A stretch of 64,000 nt of DNA from Aradus depressus. Its lineage: Eukaryota > Arthropoda > Insecta > Hemiptera > Aradidae. Under the pieces are notes generated by a model. It did not search any database. It was given only the letters and a program-made list of their open reading frames with translations, and had not been told where the DNA came from. Positions within the stretch are counted from its first letter, which is position 1. Each line of letters starts with the position of its first letter. This document shows, in pieces, positions 44,700 through 56,727 of the stretch. The stretch spans positions 40,131,087 through 40,195,086 of the forward strand of contig OY759216.1 of the NCBI GenBank assembly GCA_963662175.1, given 5' to 3'. Both the position numbers and the translations under genes were made by a program.

Positions 44700-46700
44700 A
44701 TTTACTCTCAACTTGAAGTGGAATGAGAGTATTTGATTTATTAAATCATATCATTAAATTTTAATGAAAGACTTCTAGTTTTTATCAAATGATATAATAA
44801 CCTCAAGATTATTATAATTGTAGCATCCTTTGATAAGAATAAAAAAAATAAAAATAGAAAATAATATATTATCATTTGTGTGGAGACCATAAATTAACGT
44901 TGAATCAGGATTTCTGGGATTTGAGTAGTCACTCTTACCTCTGGACTATTCCCTCTAAAATGTAGTCTACGCTCAAGACCCACTCATTGATCTTGAATAA
45001 ATTAAAAGATATTTGGCAAGGCGCTTTGAATTGATCATTTGAATAGTAAGAAGTAAACTCTGGATTCTACATTTTCATGAGGGGTTTGTTTTTCAAACAA
45101 AGGGAGAAAGGGAAATTTGATAGATATGTTTGAGTAATAGAAAATTTATAAGTGGAAACACTGGTGTTCGGTATTTGCAGATATCATTCACCTAATAAAA
45201 AAGTATGTATTGGTAGAAAATGTCAATTTACTTTTTCACGAATCGCTTTAATTTTTCCATGACATAATTTGCTATAATCTAAATGGAACTACATGATTTA
45301 TGTATGCAATAAAAACAATTTATCTAATTAGAGATCTATTTCATTATTTTAGATAATCCATATCATGTGTTATTTTATATTATAGTCCAAAGTCACGTCT
45401 CTGTCCTATATATTATTGTAGAAAGACGTAACACAAAATTCATTCCATCATTTTTATGTCCTTGAAAGTAAATTGATAGCAAATCAAAATATGTAGGTTT
45501 TTTTTTGTCAATATTCATTAATGCAGGTATGGGCTAAGTACGACCCGGAGTTTTAGCCTATTGGAGCGGCTCAATGCGGCCAGCGGAAGAATTAAAAAAG
45601 TGTAAGGTTTTTTTTTTGAATGGTTAATTTTAGAGAAAATAAAGAATCAATCATTCGTTGCTCAGAGATAACGTAAAGAGTCTACCCGAATAAGATAGTG
45701 AAAAATTACCTGGCTTAAAGTTGATCAGGTTTTTTATGAGCATTCATAAAAATATGTTCTCATACCAAGACAATCCTCCATCTGTTTTATTTAACTGGTT
45801 GAAGTGAATTATCATTTTCTATATTCACTCAGTGTCATTCTGTTAATTGAAATGTTGATATACTCGTGGTGGTGTATTTTGATGAGAATAATGTAAAAAC
45901 ACTTTTGAAAATATTCCTCACTGAAAATTGGAATTTAAAAACATTTGTTGAAATTCCTTTTGAAAGTCAACAACAGCAAACAACTGCTGTTCGTCTCTTT
46001 AAAAAAAATTATATCAAGTTTATTCTGATAACAATGTTGTATTTTTCACATTGTACCATACAACACGATGCTCTGTTTAAATCAATCTTATACATGAAAT
46101 TTGTGCTTGATATCGTTGAATTTATTAATGACAATAATCATTATTTTTTTGTTAGTTGTCGAAAAATACCAGTGTTAATTTTTAATAAACTGCGATATCT
46201 GGATCTAAAAAAATCTGCACGACCCTGCACTAATGGAACCTTCATCGCACTTCTTTGTAATATGATATATTTTATGAACGGGAAACACAATAGTCAACCA
46301 GGAATTTCGCCAGAGCATTGTTACTTTTTATGAAAATTTGCGAAAAATGAGAAAGGATATTGTGGTCTTTTCCTTTGTGTTATCTTGGGTCAGTAGTCTA
46401 TTTGGCCGGAACTGAGGGCACCTTGTCTCCTTCAAACAGACCCTGATAGTTAATCAGCTGTCATACACACACACACACCAGTTTACTTTATGATTAGATC
46501 CCTTTCTTCATGACACTTTGTAATGGGAATTGTCAATATTTTATGATTGGTCGACCCCGTGATGCAATTGTTACTCAAGGGAAGACAACTTAAGAAGTCG
46601 TCGTGATGTGCCCGGAATGCACTTTTCGGCTCGAATTATTAGTAAACAACATAACTTTCGCATTCCTTTCTCATTTGGCTCAAAACCAATAGGTGTATAG
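44700..46700. other. AT-rich spacer with one longer open frame
   Basis: A frame of 155 codons at 45866-46333 (plus) opens with GTG, and its first ATG is far inside. It has no signal, motif or family similarity that I recognise (fragments such as CTNGTFIALLCNMIYFMNG). Its composition is near that of the background, so I do not call it a gene. A decayed transposon protein is possible. Confidence 0.25.
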
Positions 46701-46705
46701 GGACT

Positions 46706-46960
46706 GAGGGCGGTAGCTCAGTGGTATGCGTACTTACTTTTCGTTTATTTGATCTAGGATATGAAATAAACTTAAGTGAGCCTGTACTACGTCAGGTACA
46801 CGTTAAAGACCTCTACCCTCGGTGAATGAAAATGTAGGGTAGGCAAAATTTAGGACTCCCATAGTAGAGTCGGGCTCATGTCCACCAGAGTGACGAAAGA
46901 CGCCTCTGGTAGTAGGCGATATGACCTAGTAGTTAAAGCCCGGACATGAGTCATAATAAC
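46706..46960 (+). mobile_element. SINE family A with good A box
   Basis: GGCGGTAGCTCAGTGGTATG at the start is the best-preserved A box of the family in this window. The B box region is deleted, and the copy then runs through 'ccaccagagtgacgaaagac', 'ctctggtagtaggcgatatg' and ends 'gacatgagtcataataac'. Confidence 0.85.
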
Positions 46961-46974
46961 TAGGGTCATCATAA

Positions 46975-47110
46975 TGCTTATAATTTCATGTCGATACATT
47001 CATTAGATCGGCCGCTATCAAGATTTTTGAGTTTATCCTCTCACCCCCTTCATATCTCCTTTAAACAATTTGGTTTAAAATCAAAAGGTGTAATCTTTAT
47101 ATGGTTCTGG
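46975..47110 (+). repeat. Dispersed repeat family R, copy 3
   Basis: 'tttcatgtcgatacattcat', 'tagatcggccgctatcaaga' and 'gtaatctttatatggttctg' match the other R copies. It directly precedes the long foldback element at 47157. Confidence 0.45.
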
Positions 47111-47156
47111 ATTCACATAATATGTCTGGATCCACATTAAATAAATGCCAATTGAT

Positions 47157-47636
47157 GTGACTCACGAGTATAATGCCAGTCAACCGTTTGGATTTACTTC
47201 TCTGGAGACACTTGGCTATAGAGTATAGGATAAGTTATGTACCTGGTCAAAGAAGTTTGATTTGATTTGAATTCAAAGGGTCAAAAAACATGAATTTCAC
47301 GTGTAAACTCCACATCAATTAGGGCCGAATACATCATTTCCTCTATACTACGTAGTAATATGCAAGTTTGTGTGTATGTCTGTGAATACGATTGATAAAA
47401 TGAATGAAATAATATATCAATTCCTCACGATTCATTGTATCATCGTATTCATTGAGTATTCGGCCCTAATTGATGTGGAGTTTACACCGGAAATTCATGT
47501 TTTTTGACCCTTTGAAATCAAATCAAACTTCTTTGACCAGTTACGTAACTTATCCTATACTCTATAGCCAAGTGTCTCCAGAGAAGTAAATCCAAACGGT
47601 TGACTGGCATTATACTCGTGAGTCACATCAATTGGC
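47157..47636. mobile_element. 480-bp foldback element with arms of about 180 nt
   Basis: The left end GCCAATTGATGTGACTCACG and the right end CGTGAGTCACATCAATTGGC are exact reverse complements. The arms (47157-47332 and 47456-47636) stay nearly identical throughout, including 'gtataatgccagtcaaccg' and 'tggagacacttggctatag'. The 123-nt centre is itself rich in short palindromes. No coding capacity. The small number of arm differences suggests a fairly young insertion or inverted duplication. Confidence 0.85.
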
Positions 47637-48659
47637 GTTGTTTTTTTTTAAACACATCATATCGCCCATCATATAATCATTACTTTTAAGCGAGGATTCA
47701 GCCCAATAAAGATATGGTGTAAATAGTCACATAAAGAAATCACAAATAATTTTTTATTTTTAGACAATTCATATTTACAAAACTATTTCTAGCGTTAAGG
47801 TGTGTATTTTGTAATACTTCAGTTTTTTAAAATACATATTTTCGGCCTTTTTTACCACATATTTATCTCTTCTAGCTCCCAGTTAGTAAGTTCTCAGTGT
47901 GACGTCTCATGAATTGATTTTGAAAGAGGATATTGCTACATTCTCGGCTTCATTTTATGTTCCTGCTTGTCACAGTTCTTTGACCTTTGTGTATCAAAAA
48001 TAAAATATGTCTATAGCTAATAAATGTTTTAAAAGTAATGAATGAACATATTTGAAAAGTATTCAATTGAGATAAGTAAATGAGTAACCCTCTGGCCTCT
48101 TCTATCAATCAGTCTTTCTTTAACTTCTTTTAAAAAAAATTTAATTTCAATTGAGAATTTCTGTCATAATATAATAAATATTTATTCATAGCACTGTACC
48201 TTTTGGAGTTAATGATATTAATGAAATGTTAAAGAGTCAATTTAGCTTTAACAAAAAAAAAAAAAAATACAATCAATAACATTATTGTAATGTTTGTCAG
48301 GGTTATAGATGTTAAAAGAATGAAAATCTGAGCGGTTAAACCTAAAACTACCTTCCAATATACTGGCTAATTTTGCGAACAAATCCGAATATACTTTTTC
48401 TGCCTTGTCTGACAAAAAAAACATACCTCAGAAGTGGCAACAGTACATCAGACAGACTAAAGTGAGCACAATTAGCCAGTCAAACCATGAATTTTGAATT
48501 TTTTCGATGGCAGTAGAAACATATCATATGGTTCGCCATTATCGAGGACTTTTATTATTTCACTTTATTGTGTTGGGTGCACCTTGCTCCATTATCAAGG
48601 ACTGTACCACCTGTGAGAGATGTGGAGGACGAGACGGTGCCCGGTATATGCCTTAGATT

Positions 48660-48805
48660 TGCTAGGGGAACTGGGAGACTAAGTCCTTCATGAAGGATTC
48701 GGTATCTTCATATCCAGGAAAGACAAGATTTCAAAGTAAGGAGGAAGCTCAGCGCTTTCAGGGAAGGGATAAGAGTACTGGATGCTTAGGTCCTTGAGTC
48801 CATGT
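48660..48805 (-). pseudogene. Retroelement fragment shared with 42785-42930
   Basis: The minus strand reads LKDLSIQYSYPFPESAELPP then YFEILSFLDMKIPNPS and a stop. The plus-strand text is about 80 percent the same by eye as 42770-42920. Because the longer copy adjoins a jockey reverse transcriptase piece, this is probably part of the same decayed element. Confidence 0.5.
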
Positions 48806-48807
48806 AT

Positions 48808-48945
48808 ATATATGAAATACACCCAATATACTAGTATATATATATATGGAATGCATACAATATATGTATGAAATACACCCAATATACTAATATATATATA
48901 TATATATATGGAATGCGTACAATATATGTATGAAATACACGTGAA
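48808..48945 (+). repeat. AT-rich minisatellite, about 60-bp unit
   Basis: 'atgaaatacacccaatatac' (48812, 48868) and 'atgaaatacac' (48930) are separated by TA runs and 'ggaatgcatacaatatatgt'. About two and a half copies. Confidence 0.75.
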
Positions 48946-49195
48946 CAACGCTTACATAAGGTACATTACTAGCGACGAAACAATTAAATATCTCGGCATT
49001 CATTTGGTCACAAAATTAACATGGAATCACCACATAAACAAAAAACACATGCAAGCACATTGCTATGGCATCTTATCCCCTCATCAACAGAGGATCGCCA
49101 ATCAATTAGACTTGCAGGATTCTCCTCAACACATCACTACCACTATTCACCTACGCAGCTCCCCCTGTTTTAAGTACTTAGTGAGCTGGGAACAG
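48940..49195 (+). pseudogene. Jockey-type reverse transcriptase fragment (thumb region)
   Basis: The plus frame gives IKYLGIHLVTKLTWNHHINK (about 48984-49043), the conserved KYLGxxLDxKLxWxxHI block downstream of the catalytic core. Broken text follows that corresponds to the next conserved region up to 'gtgagctgggaa'. Opposite in orientation to the fragment at 48660. Confidence 0.7.
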
Positions 49196-49199
49196 AATA

Positions 49200-50150
49200 T
49201 AATTTTTTTTTCATAATATAGAGAAATTGTTGGATATAAATTTTATTTCAAAGTAAATAAAGTACATAATAATTACACATGTTGCAGATTATCTAACGTT
49301 CCTGATCCGCTTAGTCTCAACTCCATTTTCCGCCATATTTTGGCAATTTTCATTTTCCCGTTAGCAATAATCTGGCGATTCCTCTTCCTTGTTAAATGTT
49401 TTTATTATTTATTGGTTTTATATCAAACGTTTTTCACTTCTTATATGATTTTTTCCACTCTTTCTTCTCCATCTTCTCACACCAGGATCCAGAGTTGACG
49501 TCCGCCTTCTTGGAGACTCCAATCCATAGTACCTTTAATAACATGTTTTTCTCTTGATAGAACAACCATTTTGTACTCAGGGAAAAGTTCCAACTAGAAA
49601 TATGATGTACCCACATTTTAATTTAGTGGATGGATCAATTTTCGAACCAATCAGACCTTTTTGTCATTTTACAAAAAAAAAAAAGAAATAAAGAGAGATA
49701 AGTCTGTGCAAAACAGTTGTAGGGTTGACTGATTTTGTCAAGGCCACTCACTCCCAATTCTCTATTCATATGATTTGTCTCTCTCAGAGACAAGCTTCAC
49801 AGATAAGTTCAATAATAGGAATCCTTATCTTCATCTTTAGTTATAATTTTATTTGATGATTTCAATAATTTTTATCGTATTCTGAATAAAATAAAAAAAT
49901 ATTTTCTTCCCTATATAAAAATGAACACTTTGTTACAAACATTTCATTAGTAACAAGAGATATTTTCAGTCGGACACTCTCTAACGCTCCTGAGAAAATA
50001 AATGATCTAACGTGCATTTTATGTATTCTACATTCCACACCGAAGTGTTAAAAGAACAGAAAGGCCTCCATGCGTTTTGGCAATATCTATTTTGCCACCA
50101 CGGATTTCGAGCAAATAAAAGACAAAATAATATGTTTGTACATAGTCTAG
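49200..50150. other. AT-rich spacer, nothing recognised
   Basis: No feature that I can support. Confidence 0.35.
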
Positions 50151-50154
50151 TTGG

Positions 50155-50454
50155 TTATTGTGACACATTCTCGGGATTCAACAACGAGATCATATTGCCT
50201 ACTAACAGTGCTCGTTCGTCGCTCTGGTGGACAAGAGAACGACTCCATCTTGGGAGTTCTGTATTTTGCCTAATTAGGTTTATTCACCTAGGGTAGGGGC
50301 CTTTAACAAGTACCTGACATTGCACAGGCTCGGGACTATCGCTTGACGTCCCATCCGAATGACGGTGTGCTCAAGGTTTTCTCACCTCCCGTATAAAAAA
50401 CCTAAGGGGTTCGGCGTGGTTTCGAAGACTAGCACGCTACCTCTGAGCGCCCTC
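50155..50454 (-). mobile_element. SINE family A, near full length
   Basis: Plus-strand text 'ttattgtgacacattctcgg', 'gcctactaacagtgctcg', 'cacctagggtaggggccttt', 'cccatccgaatgacggtgtg' and 'cacgctacctctgagcgccc' matches the family. The A and B boxes are mutated. Confidence 0.8.
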
Positions 50455-51239
50455 TTCGTAGTCTATTTTGTATAACATCTTTCTAAAAAGTCTTTGGATG
50501 CTTGACTACCAATAGTGGTTTTTATTTTTGTTTTCCATTCTATCACATCCCTATCCTATGGGATTGATTACAAATGAGGCAGCCATTATTATTTGAAATG
50601 AATGTTCTTAAGTAGGTCATTGACAGACTGTGAACCCTTATTGGTCCAGAAAAAATAAAAGTTGTATCGTACGATACTGCCTCTCGATTCATGATTGGTC
50701 GACAATATGAGAGATATGGAATTCAATAGTATATAGCTATATGTAAGATATAATTTCCAGCATTCTAACATATAACAGTTATTCGACAGTTCGCGACGGT
50801 GTTTCTGTTAGGTTTTCCTGATGAAGTGGTGAATTTAAAAAAAGTACAAAGACTATCTTTGCTACTTGATTGTTTAGTTCGTATTGTCAGAAATATGAAA
50901 GCTTAAGTTCCAAGTACAAGAGTGTTACATTCTCAAAACGATTTTACATTTTTCTGAATAATAATGATACTTCGAAGTATCATAGTATTTTATTGGAATC
51001 TCTTTTACAATTTAAATGGAACGCAACGATCTCTCCGAGAGGTTTAGTGGTATGCGGACCGGCTAAAAGTGGTTAGGATAAGAATTGAAGCGAAGTGAAT
51101 CAGTACGAGATGCGAGAGAGATTTTCAGTATTTTAATACACAATAATATAGTAGTCATTCAAATTATGAAGTCTGCAAAAGTGAGAAGTGTTCTCATGAA
51201 AAAAGGTGCGAGGATAAGCTGTCTATTGACAACAGAAGA

Positions 51240-51460
51240 ATCGGACTAGGTGACGGTCATCAAAAGGAAGAGATGTAGGTGGATGGGGCACGTCCGCAGG
51301 ATGGAGGATGACCGAGTGCCCAAGAGAGGTTTGGAGGGGCCGCCAGATAGAAGTCGACGGAGAATAAGACCGAAGATACTACAGACATAGCCGGTTGATT
51401 TGAGGGATAAGAGTAAGATGGTGGAACGCAACTTCTTAGACAATGCCTGTTGTTATTAAA
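51240..51460 (+). pseudogene. LINE C-terminal fragment (GHVRRM type)
   Basis: The plus frame reads VIKRKRCRWMGHVRRMEDDR then VPKRGLEGPPDRSRRRIRPK. This is the W-x-GHVxRMxxxRxPKxxLEGxxxGxRxxGRPxxRW tail common at the C-terminus of RTE- and craft-like LINE reverse transcriptases. A stop after IRPKILQT and the absence of upstream domains show a fragment. Confidence 0.6.
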
Positions 51461-51469
51461 TGTAGCAGA

Positions 51470-52700
51470 CCGTTTTTTAATATCATCATAAGCTTAAGGA
51501 TCCCATACTTTTCCAGAACAGTTCCGTTTTATGCGTCCTAATGGCTGTACCCCAACGATTTCATTCACTAAACGGATTTTATCTGTTTATAAAAGTGAAT
51601 ATTTATGAAATTATATGCTGCTTAAAATTATCACCATCATCATTTGTAAACAGTTCCTTGTGATTTTGTGCACTTTGATATTTGAATGGGAAACCGTATG
51701 TAATATTGTCTGATATTAATCGAATTGTCGGTGCTCTAATTACCTCTGAATTCTTCTCCTCACCCAGTTCCAAATGGATTCGTACCTGAGGTGACTGCAT
51801 TTTCAAGTCTTCAATCTTCAAGGTGACAAAAAAACTATTTATAATGTTGGAATGCTGGATGGGCAGATGATAAAACTATAGACTGTTTTTCTCCTAAAAA
51901 TAAATATTTATTTATTAGTATTATATTTTAAACATTAGTTTTACAAATAATACAATAATTTCCTTACCTAAAAAAAATATGTTTTTATAGTCTTCTTTAT
52001 TCTTTTTTCTTGCTGTGTAGAGTGCTTTGTGCACTGGAAACAAAAATAAAGATTTTTTTTTTTAATTATCACTTTTTACTTAACAGAAATAATTGAAAAT
52101 AACCATTCTGTTACTGATGTTTTCTAATGTTGCCCAGGGAATTTTTCAAGTAGCGATTTGGCAACACTGTTTATCCGTGTCAGTTTGACAGAACCTTCGC
52201 GTTGAACTTTTGTCTGATCAACAGTTTTCTTCAGTTAAGACCAGATTTAAGTTGAAAATGCGGTTTTAAGACCATTTATAAAAAATGAAGTTCGGAAATA
52301 GTTTTCGTGCAGCGTTTATTTATTTTGATGTGCTGAGCAGGAGGAGTTCTTATGTAAAGCAAACCAGTAAGTAGCTAGATAGATATAGTATTATTTGTAT
52401 ATTGCTTTTGTCGCTCCAGTTTCCCTGTGAATACTTTTTCCTATCTGAGCTATCATGTTCTTGCAATATCATAAAATTACTGATTTATTTTAATTGAATG
52501 GTTATTTAAAAAAAAATGTACTCAACTGAAATTTCGGCCTTTCCACCAAAATTTAAGTAACTGATGGTTTTACGAACGACTCAAGATTTAACAGCTTCTA
52601 ACAATTTCAAAATTAAAATTTTAATAATGCTTTCTATCCACTGATAGCGATAAGGAGGGGAATATGGAAATCCCGATTCTTTGATAAAAATTGTTTATTC
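51470..52700. other. AT-rich spacer, nothing recognised
   Basis: No feature that I can support. Confidence 0.35.
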
Positions 52701-52736
52701 CAATATAATCATAATTTGCTTAAAATGTTTTCCTAA

Positions 52737-52965
52737 AAATTGTTCATTGAAAACAATAATGAATGAAATAGAAATAATGAGATTAGATTGATATGATAAT
52801 TTGAAAATTATGTTTTTATAAACAAAAATATTATTAAAAATAAAAAAAATCATTGAATAAATTTGAGGTAATACATTTTAATTTTTGAAACACAGTGCCA
52901 CTGTAAAATTAAACAAAATGTCGTCGATGAGTCTACGTCAGTTTACTTGCCTAGAACGAAGTTCT
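52737..52965 (+). repeat. Dispersed repeat, second copy at 61669-61893
   Basis: About 225 bp, including 'gaaataatgagattagattg', 'tatgtttttataaacaaaaa' and 'gtgccactgtaaaattaaac', is repeated in the same orientation about 9 kb downstream with few differences. Here it runs directly into repeat family R at its 3' side. Confidence 0.85.
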
Positions 52966-53330
52966 CGCGCTCCCTCCAAAACCAATCGACCGTTTTTGAG
53001 CTAATAATCAATACGGAATTCTGATTCGTCATACTAAATTTTGTGTTGATACGTTCGTTATATCGGCAGTTATTAGAGTTATTGTAATAAGCCCCATAAT
53101 CCCATCCTTTCCTTCTGCCGATTTGGTAGAATATCAGTATGTGTTGTTTTTATGGGGTTTTGGATACACATATAACATTTCGTGTCGATACATTCATTCT
53201 ATCTGTTGTTACCGTGTTCACAGACAGAAAGGAAATCTTTTGGAATTAGGGGGCTGGAATTAATTAAATTTCAGTGAAAATTCCTCATCAAATTTTTGAC
53301 CGATTACATAGCTTCTTCTATACTTAGTGT
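52915..53330 (+). repeat. Dispersed repeat family R, copy 4 (two units)
   Basis: 'gtgttgatacgttcgttata' and 'cgtgtcgatacattcattct' mark two diverged units in tandem of about 150 bp, each with 'ccgattt' and 'atggggttttggatacacat'-type text. Non-coding. Confidence 0.5.
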
Positions 53331-54059
53331 AAATGGGGAGGTAAAAATCACTATCGTTGGAATATTCAGTTATTTTATAATTTTTCTTGGTAAGTAACGT
53401 GGATTGACGATCATTGTACTCCGTTAGACCTGACCCTGGGTAGTCTTGGATTAATAACTACATGTGCACGTGATGGCTGCTTTAAGAGTTGGAAATAACG
53501 GAAGTTGAAATTTTAAATTCAATTGCAACATGTATACATATATATTTTTTTTTTTCTGATCCTTTTCTGAAAATGAGAAGAAATATCATTATCAATTACA
53601 ATTAGACAGATTGTGCAGGGATATTTCGGTCCTCATTCATGTAATCAAATAGATAGATGCACTCTCTATCTTGAGGCGGAAGTAAAGATGAGACAGATTT
53701 GGATGGACCGAATGCCAGGGGTAGGTCGTTACACATACAATATTCTGTTTCTATATAGAAAATATCTTGGAATATGTAGAAAATATATTTGTCTTTTATT
53801 TATAAAGATGCAACTGTTGCTAGGGTGCAACAACCAGCATCTATGTTGGTAGGTATGAATATGTTGGCGTGAATGGCATGTGAGAGGAAGACCACCCAGT
53901 GGTAGGTCCTCGGGACGATTAAGATTAAAAAATAATAATAATATAAATAATAATAAAAAAAATTAATAAAAAGGAATTGAAAGACAACTTTGATGGAATG
54001 GGTAAGAGAGATGATAAAAGTAAATGAAAATAATGTAAAAAATAAAAAATATTAAGCAC

Positions 54060-54430
54060 GAATAGGATTTAAGGTGGCAGTAAGTCGCGGTTCCACCTCC
54101 TCTTCAACCTTCGTCGGGGGTTTTGTGGTAAGTGTTGAGAAGATAAAGTACGTATTTCTGGGTTTGTATGTGTGTAAAGTTTTCTAAAAAAAACGTATGT
54201 AAGTAGTTTGTATTGTGTCGGGTGCTGTGTGTATCATAAGATCGTTATGAAGTGTTCTGTTGTTTATGTATGGGGGGCACTGTGTTATCAGTCTGAGGGT
54301 TTTTGACTGAAACGCCTGAATTCGTTTGATGTTGGATGTTTTTGCTGAACCGTATATCTGTGATCCGTATGTCCATAATGGTCTAAGTAAGTAAATATAA
54401 CAGTTCCGTTTTTGTGTCATATCTAATTTT
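54060..54430 (-). pseudogene. Jockey-type reverse transcriptase C-terminus
   Basis: The minus frame gives LLRPLWTYGSQIYGSAKTSN then IKRIQAFQSKTLRLITQCPP and NNRTLHNDLMI, the classical jockey block (RPIWTYGIQLWG...IQRFQSKxLRxI...TxHxDL). It is followed by a basic RRLKRRWNRDLLP-like tail. An AT-rich tail (about 53930-53980) could be its eroded 3' end. No upstream domains, so a 5'-truncated relic. Confidence 0.75.
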
Positions 54431-54750
54431 GATCGTCTATTTAGAAGTCCGTAGAGTAAGTATATATATTAAAAAAAAAAAATCTTTATTATTTCAATAC
54501 TTCATTAAAATAATAATGACAAATCATCTGTTTTAAGTAATTAAAATAACAGAAATTGTTTTTACTTCGACACTAAATTTTATATGTGTAAGTATCCAGA
54601 AACTTCTAAGGACGACATCTGTTTATTTTCAGTCAAATCGGTCAAAGAGAAGGGTAGAGATTAGGGGGAGGCTTAACTCAAAATCTCTAATAACTGCCGT
54701 TGTAATGAATGTATTGACATAATATTTCGAATGTATATTCAAAGCCCTCT

Positions 54751-54821
54751 AAGGACGACACCTATTAATGTACTTTTTAAATACAATGTGTTTAAAAAGT
54801 ACATTAATAGGTGTCGTCCTT
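54751..54821. repeat. Perfect 31-nt hairpin with 9-nt loop
   Basis: AAGGACGACACCTATTAATG begins the left arm (54751-54781), and its exact reverse complement ends the right arm (54791-54821). It abuts the 3' side of the I-type LINE insertion. Confidence 0.9.
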
Positions 54822-54858
54822 CGGGTAAATCAAAGAAACGTCTAAACATATGTCATAT

Positions 54859-54916
<58 letters not shown>

Positions 54917-54978
54917 TATGCCGTAAGACTAATTGTAGTCCTATAAAGCCGGAGCGAGTATGTAGGAGTCCATTGATC

Positions 54979-56727
54979 CTATAATTCTATTTTTGATTTG
55001 GTAATAAATTTAATGAGTCTGTTAATGTTTTCTATGGTATTAATGTTAGCTATTGTTTGAAGAAATGTGTTTTCGTTGGATAGTAGTGTCTCATGTTGTC
55101 TCTGGTTGTCGTATTTTTTGCAGTTAGTGAAAATGTGGATTACGTCCTCAGTCTCATTGCAGCGTTCACAGTTGGGGGATGGTTTTATTTTGATTAGATG
55201 TAAGTATTTGTTTGTTCTGGCATGTCCGGTCCTCAGTCGTGTCAAGTATATGATTTGTTTAGTCGTCAGTGTCTTACTGTGTGGGTGGAACCATGGCTTT
55301 GTCGTTATTGTCTTCTGTACTCTGTAGTGGAATTGTCCTTTGGTTTGGGATATGTCAGTATAGTTGGTTTGCCATTCCGTGAGTGTCTGGTGTTGTAGGA
55401 TGGAAAGGGTGTCTTCTAAGGTCAAGTCGATTCTGAGTGTCACTGTGTCCTTTGCCGTTCCTCGCTTGGCTAGGTGGTCAGCTCGGTCGTTGTCAGTCAA
55501 ATTGATGTGTCCAGGAATCCATTGAATGTAATAGTTCTTATCTGACTGGTAAATGGATGTAGCTATTGTGGAGAGTATGTAGTTGCTGCGAGTTTTGAGG
55601 TGAAAGTTGCGTAGTAGTTGGCAGGCGGATTTAGAGTCGGTCAATATAACTATCTCTTCTGAAAATGTAATACTTTTAGAGTAGTCTATGGCCTTTTGGA
55701 TAGCAATCAGTTCAGAGGTACAGACGTTATGATGTGGTGAGATTTTTTCTGTTAGGTTAGTGTCTGTTTGGGGATCGAAGATACCTATCCCCGTCCCCTC
55801 TGGTGTTTTTGAAGCATCTGTGAAGAGTTTGTGACATTTATCGTAAAGAGTGTTAATCATTTCTATTGTGTTGGCTTTTAGGATTGTGGGGTCTAAGTTG
55901 TTTTTGGATGTTTTGATTGTCCTAATGTCTGGATTGGATTTTATGATAAGGTTTGATAGTGGGATGGGCGCAATAAATAAGAACGGTTTGTCGGTCCGAT
56001 GTAGTGTCTGTAATGTTGGCCTGAGTTCTGCTAGTGTATTTTGAATGAACTTGTTCAAGTGGATTTTTTGTCTATTTATTAAATCGTTGAAAGGGTGTGA
56101 TTTGTCGGCGTGTATTTTTGTAAGTTTTCTTTTTAACTGTAATTTACGTCTGAGTGGAAGTGGAAGTTCTCCGGCTTCCACCAGAACGGCATTGATAGGA
56201 GTTGTTTTAAATGTCCTCAATGAAATTTTTAAGGCCTGGTTTTGTATTACACTAAGTTTCTGAATGAGGGGTGTTCTGGTGGAGCCATAAACCTCGCAGC
56301 CATACTCCAGCAGTGGTCGAACTAAGCTCTTATATAGGTGGATCATGTTGGTGGGATGTGCCCCCCAACTCAAACCTCCTGCTATACATTTCAGGAGATT
56401 TATTGGTTTTTGTGATTTTGCTATTGTATGGGATATATGTTTCTTGAAGGAAAGTTTTGTATCTAACCAAAGACCAAGGAATTTGTGTTCCTTAGCAACG
56501 GGTATGGTGATATGACTATATTGTAATTTGATGTTGTTGTGGTTGATGTTTCTCTTCTTTGTGAAAGGTACGAGTGTCGATTTGTCAATGTTGATCCTGA
56601 GTTTCAAGTCGTCCAGTCTGTTGGAGAGAGTACTGAGTCCCGCCTCTAGTTTGGTGATGGCCTGGTCTACTGTGGGTTGTGTTGTGAAGATCACTATGTC
56701 ATCGGCGTATTGCAGTAGACTGATGCC
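54979..56727 (-). pseudogene. LINE ORF2 second part: YADD box, RNase H, zinc knuckle
   Basis: Same reading frame as the preceding part. It begins LLQYADDIVIF, the catalytic motif C, then FLGLWLDTKLSFKKHI and LYKSLVRPLLEYGCEVYGS. An RNase H domain follows with all acidic residues in place: LFTDASK, TSELIAIQKAI, VILTDSKSACQLL and WIPGHINLTDNDRADHLAKR. A C-terminal knuckle CERCNETEDVIHIFTNC and a basic end KSKIEL complete it. The RNase H domain separates the I clade from jockey and CR1. Stop at 54981-54979. Confidence 0.9.

Noticed and set aside
45866..46333. 155-codon open frame as a host gene
   Set aside because: Starts at GTG with no ATG near, no recognisable domain, composition like the surrounding sequence; kept only as a note in the spacer entry.
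46706..46780. tRNA gene on the plus strand
   Set aside because: The A box is good, but no B box at tRNA distance and no cloverleaf; it is the head of a SINE copy.
54731..54946. Open frame with a long phenylalanine run
   Set aside because: It is the complement of the LINE poly(A) tail.
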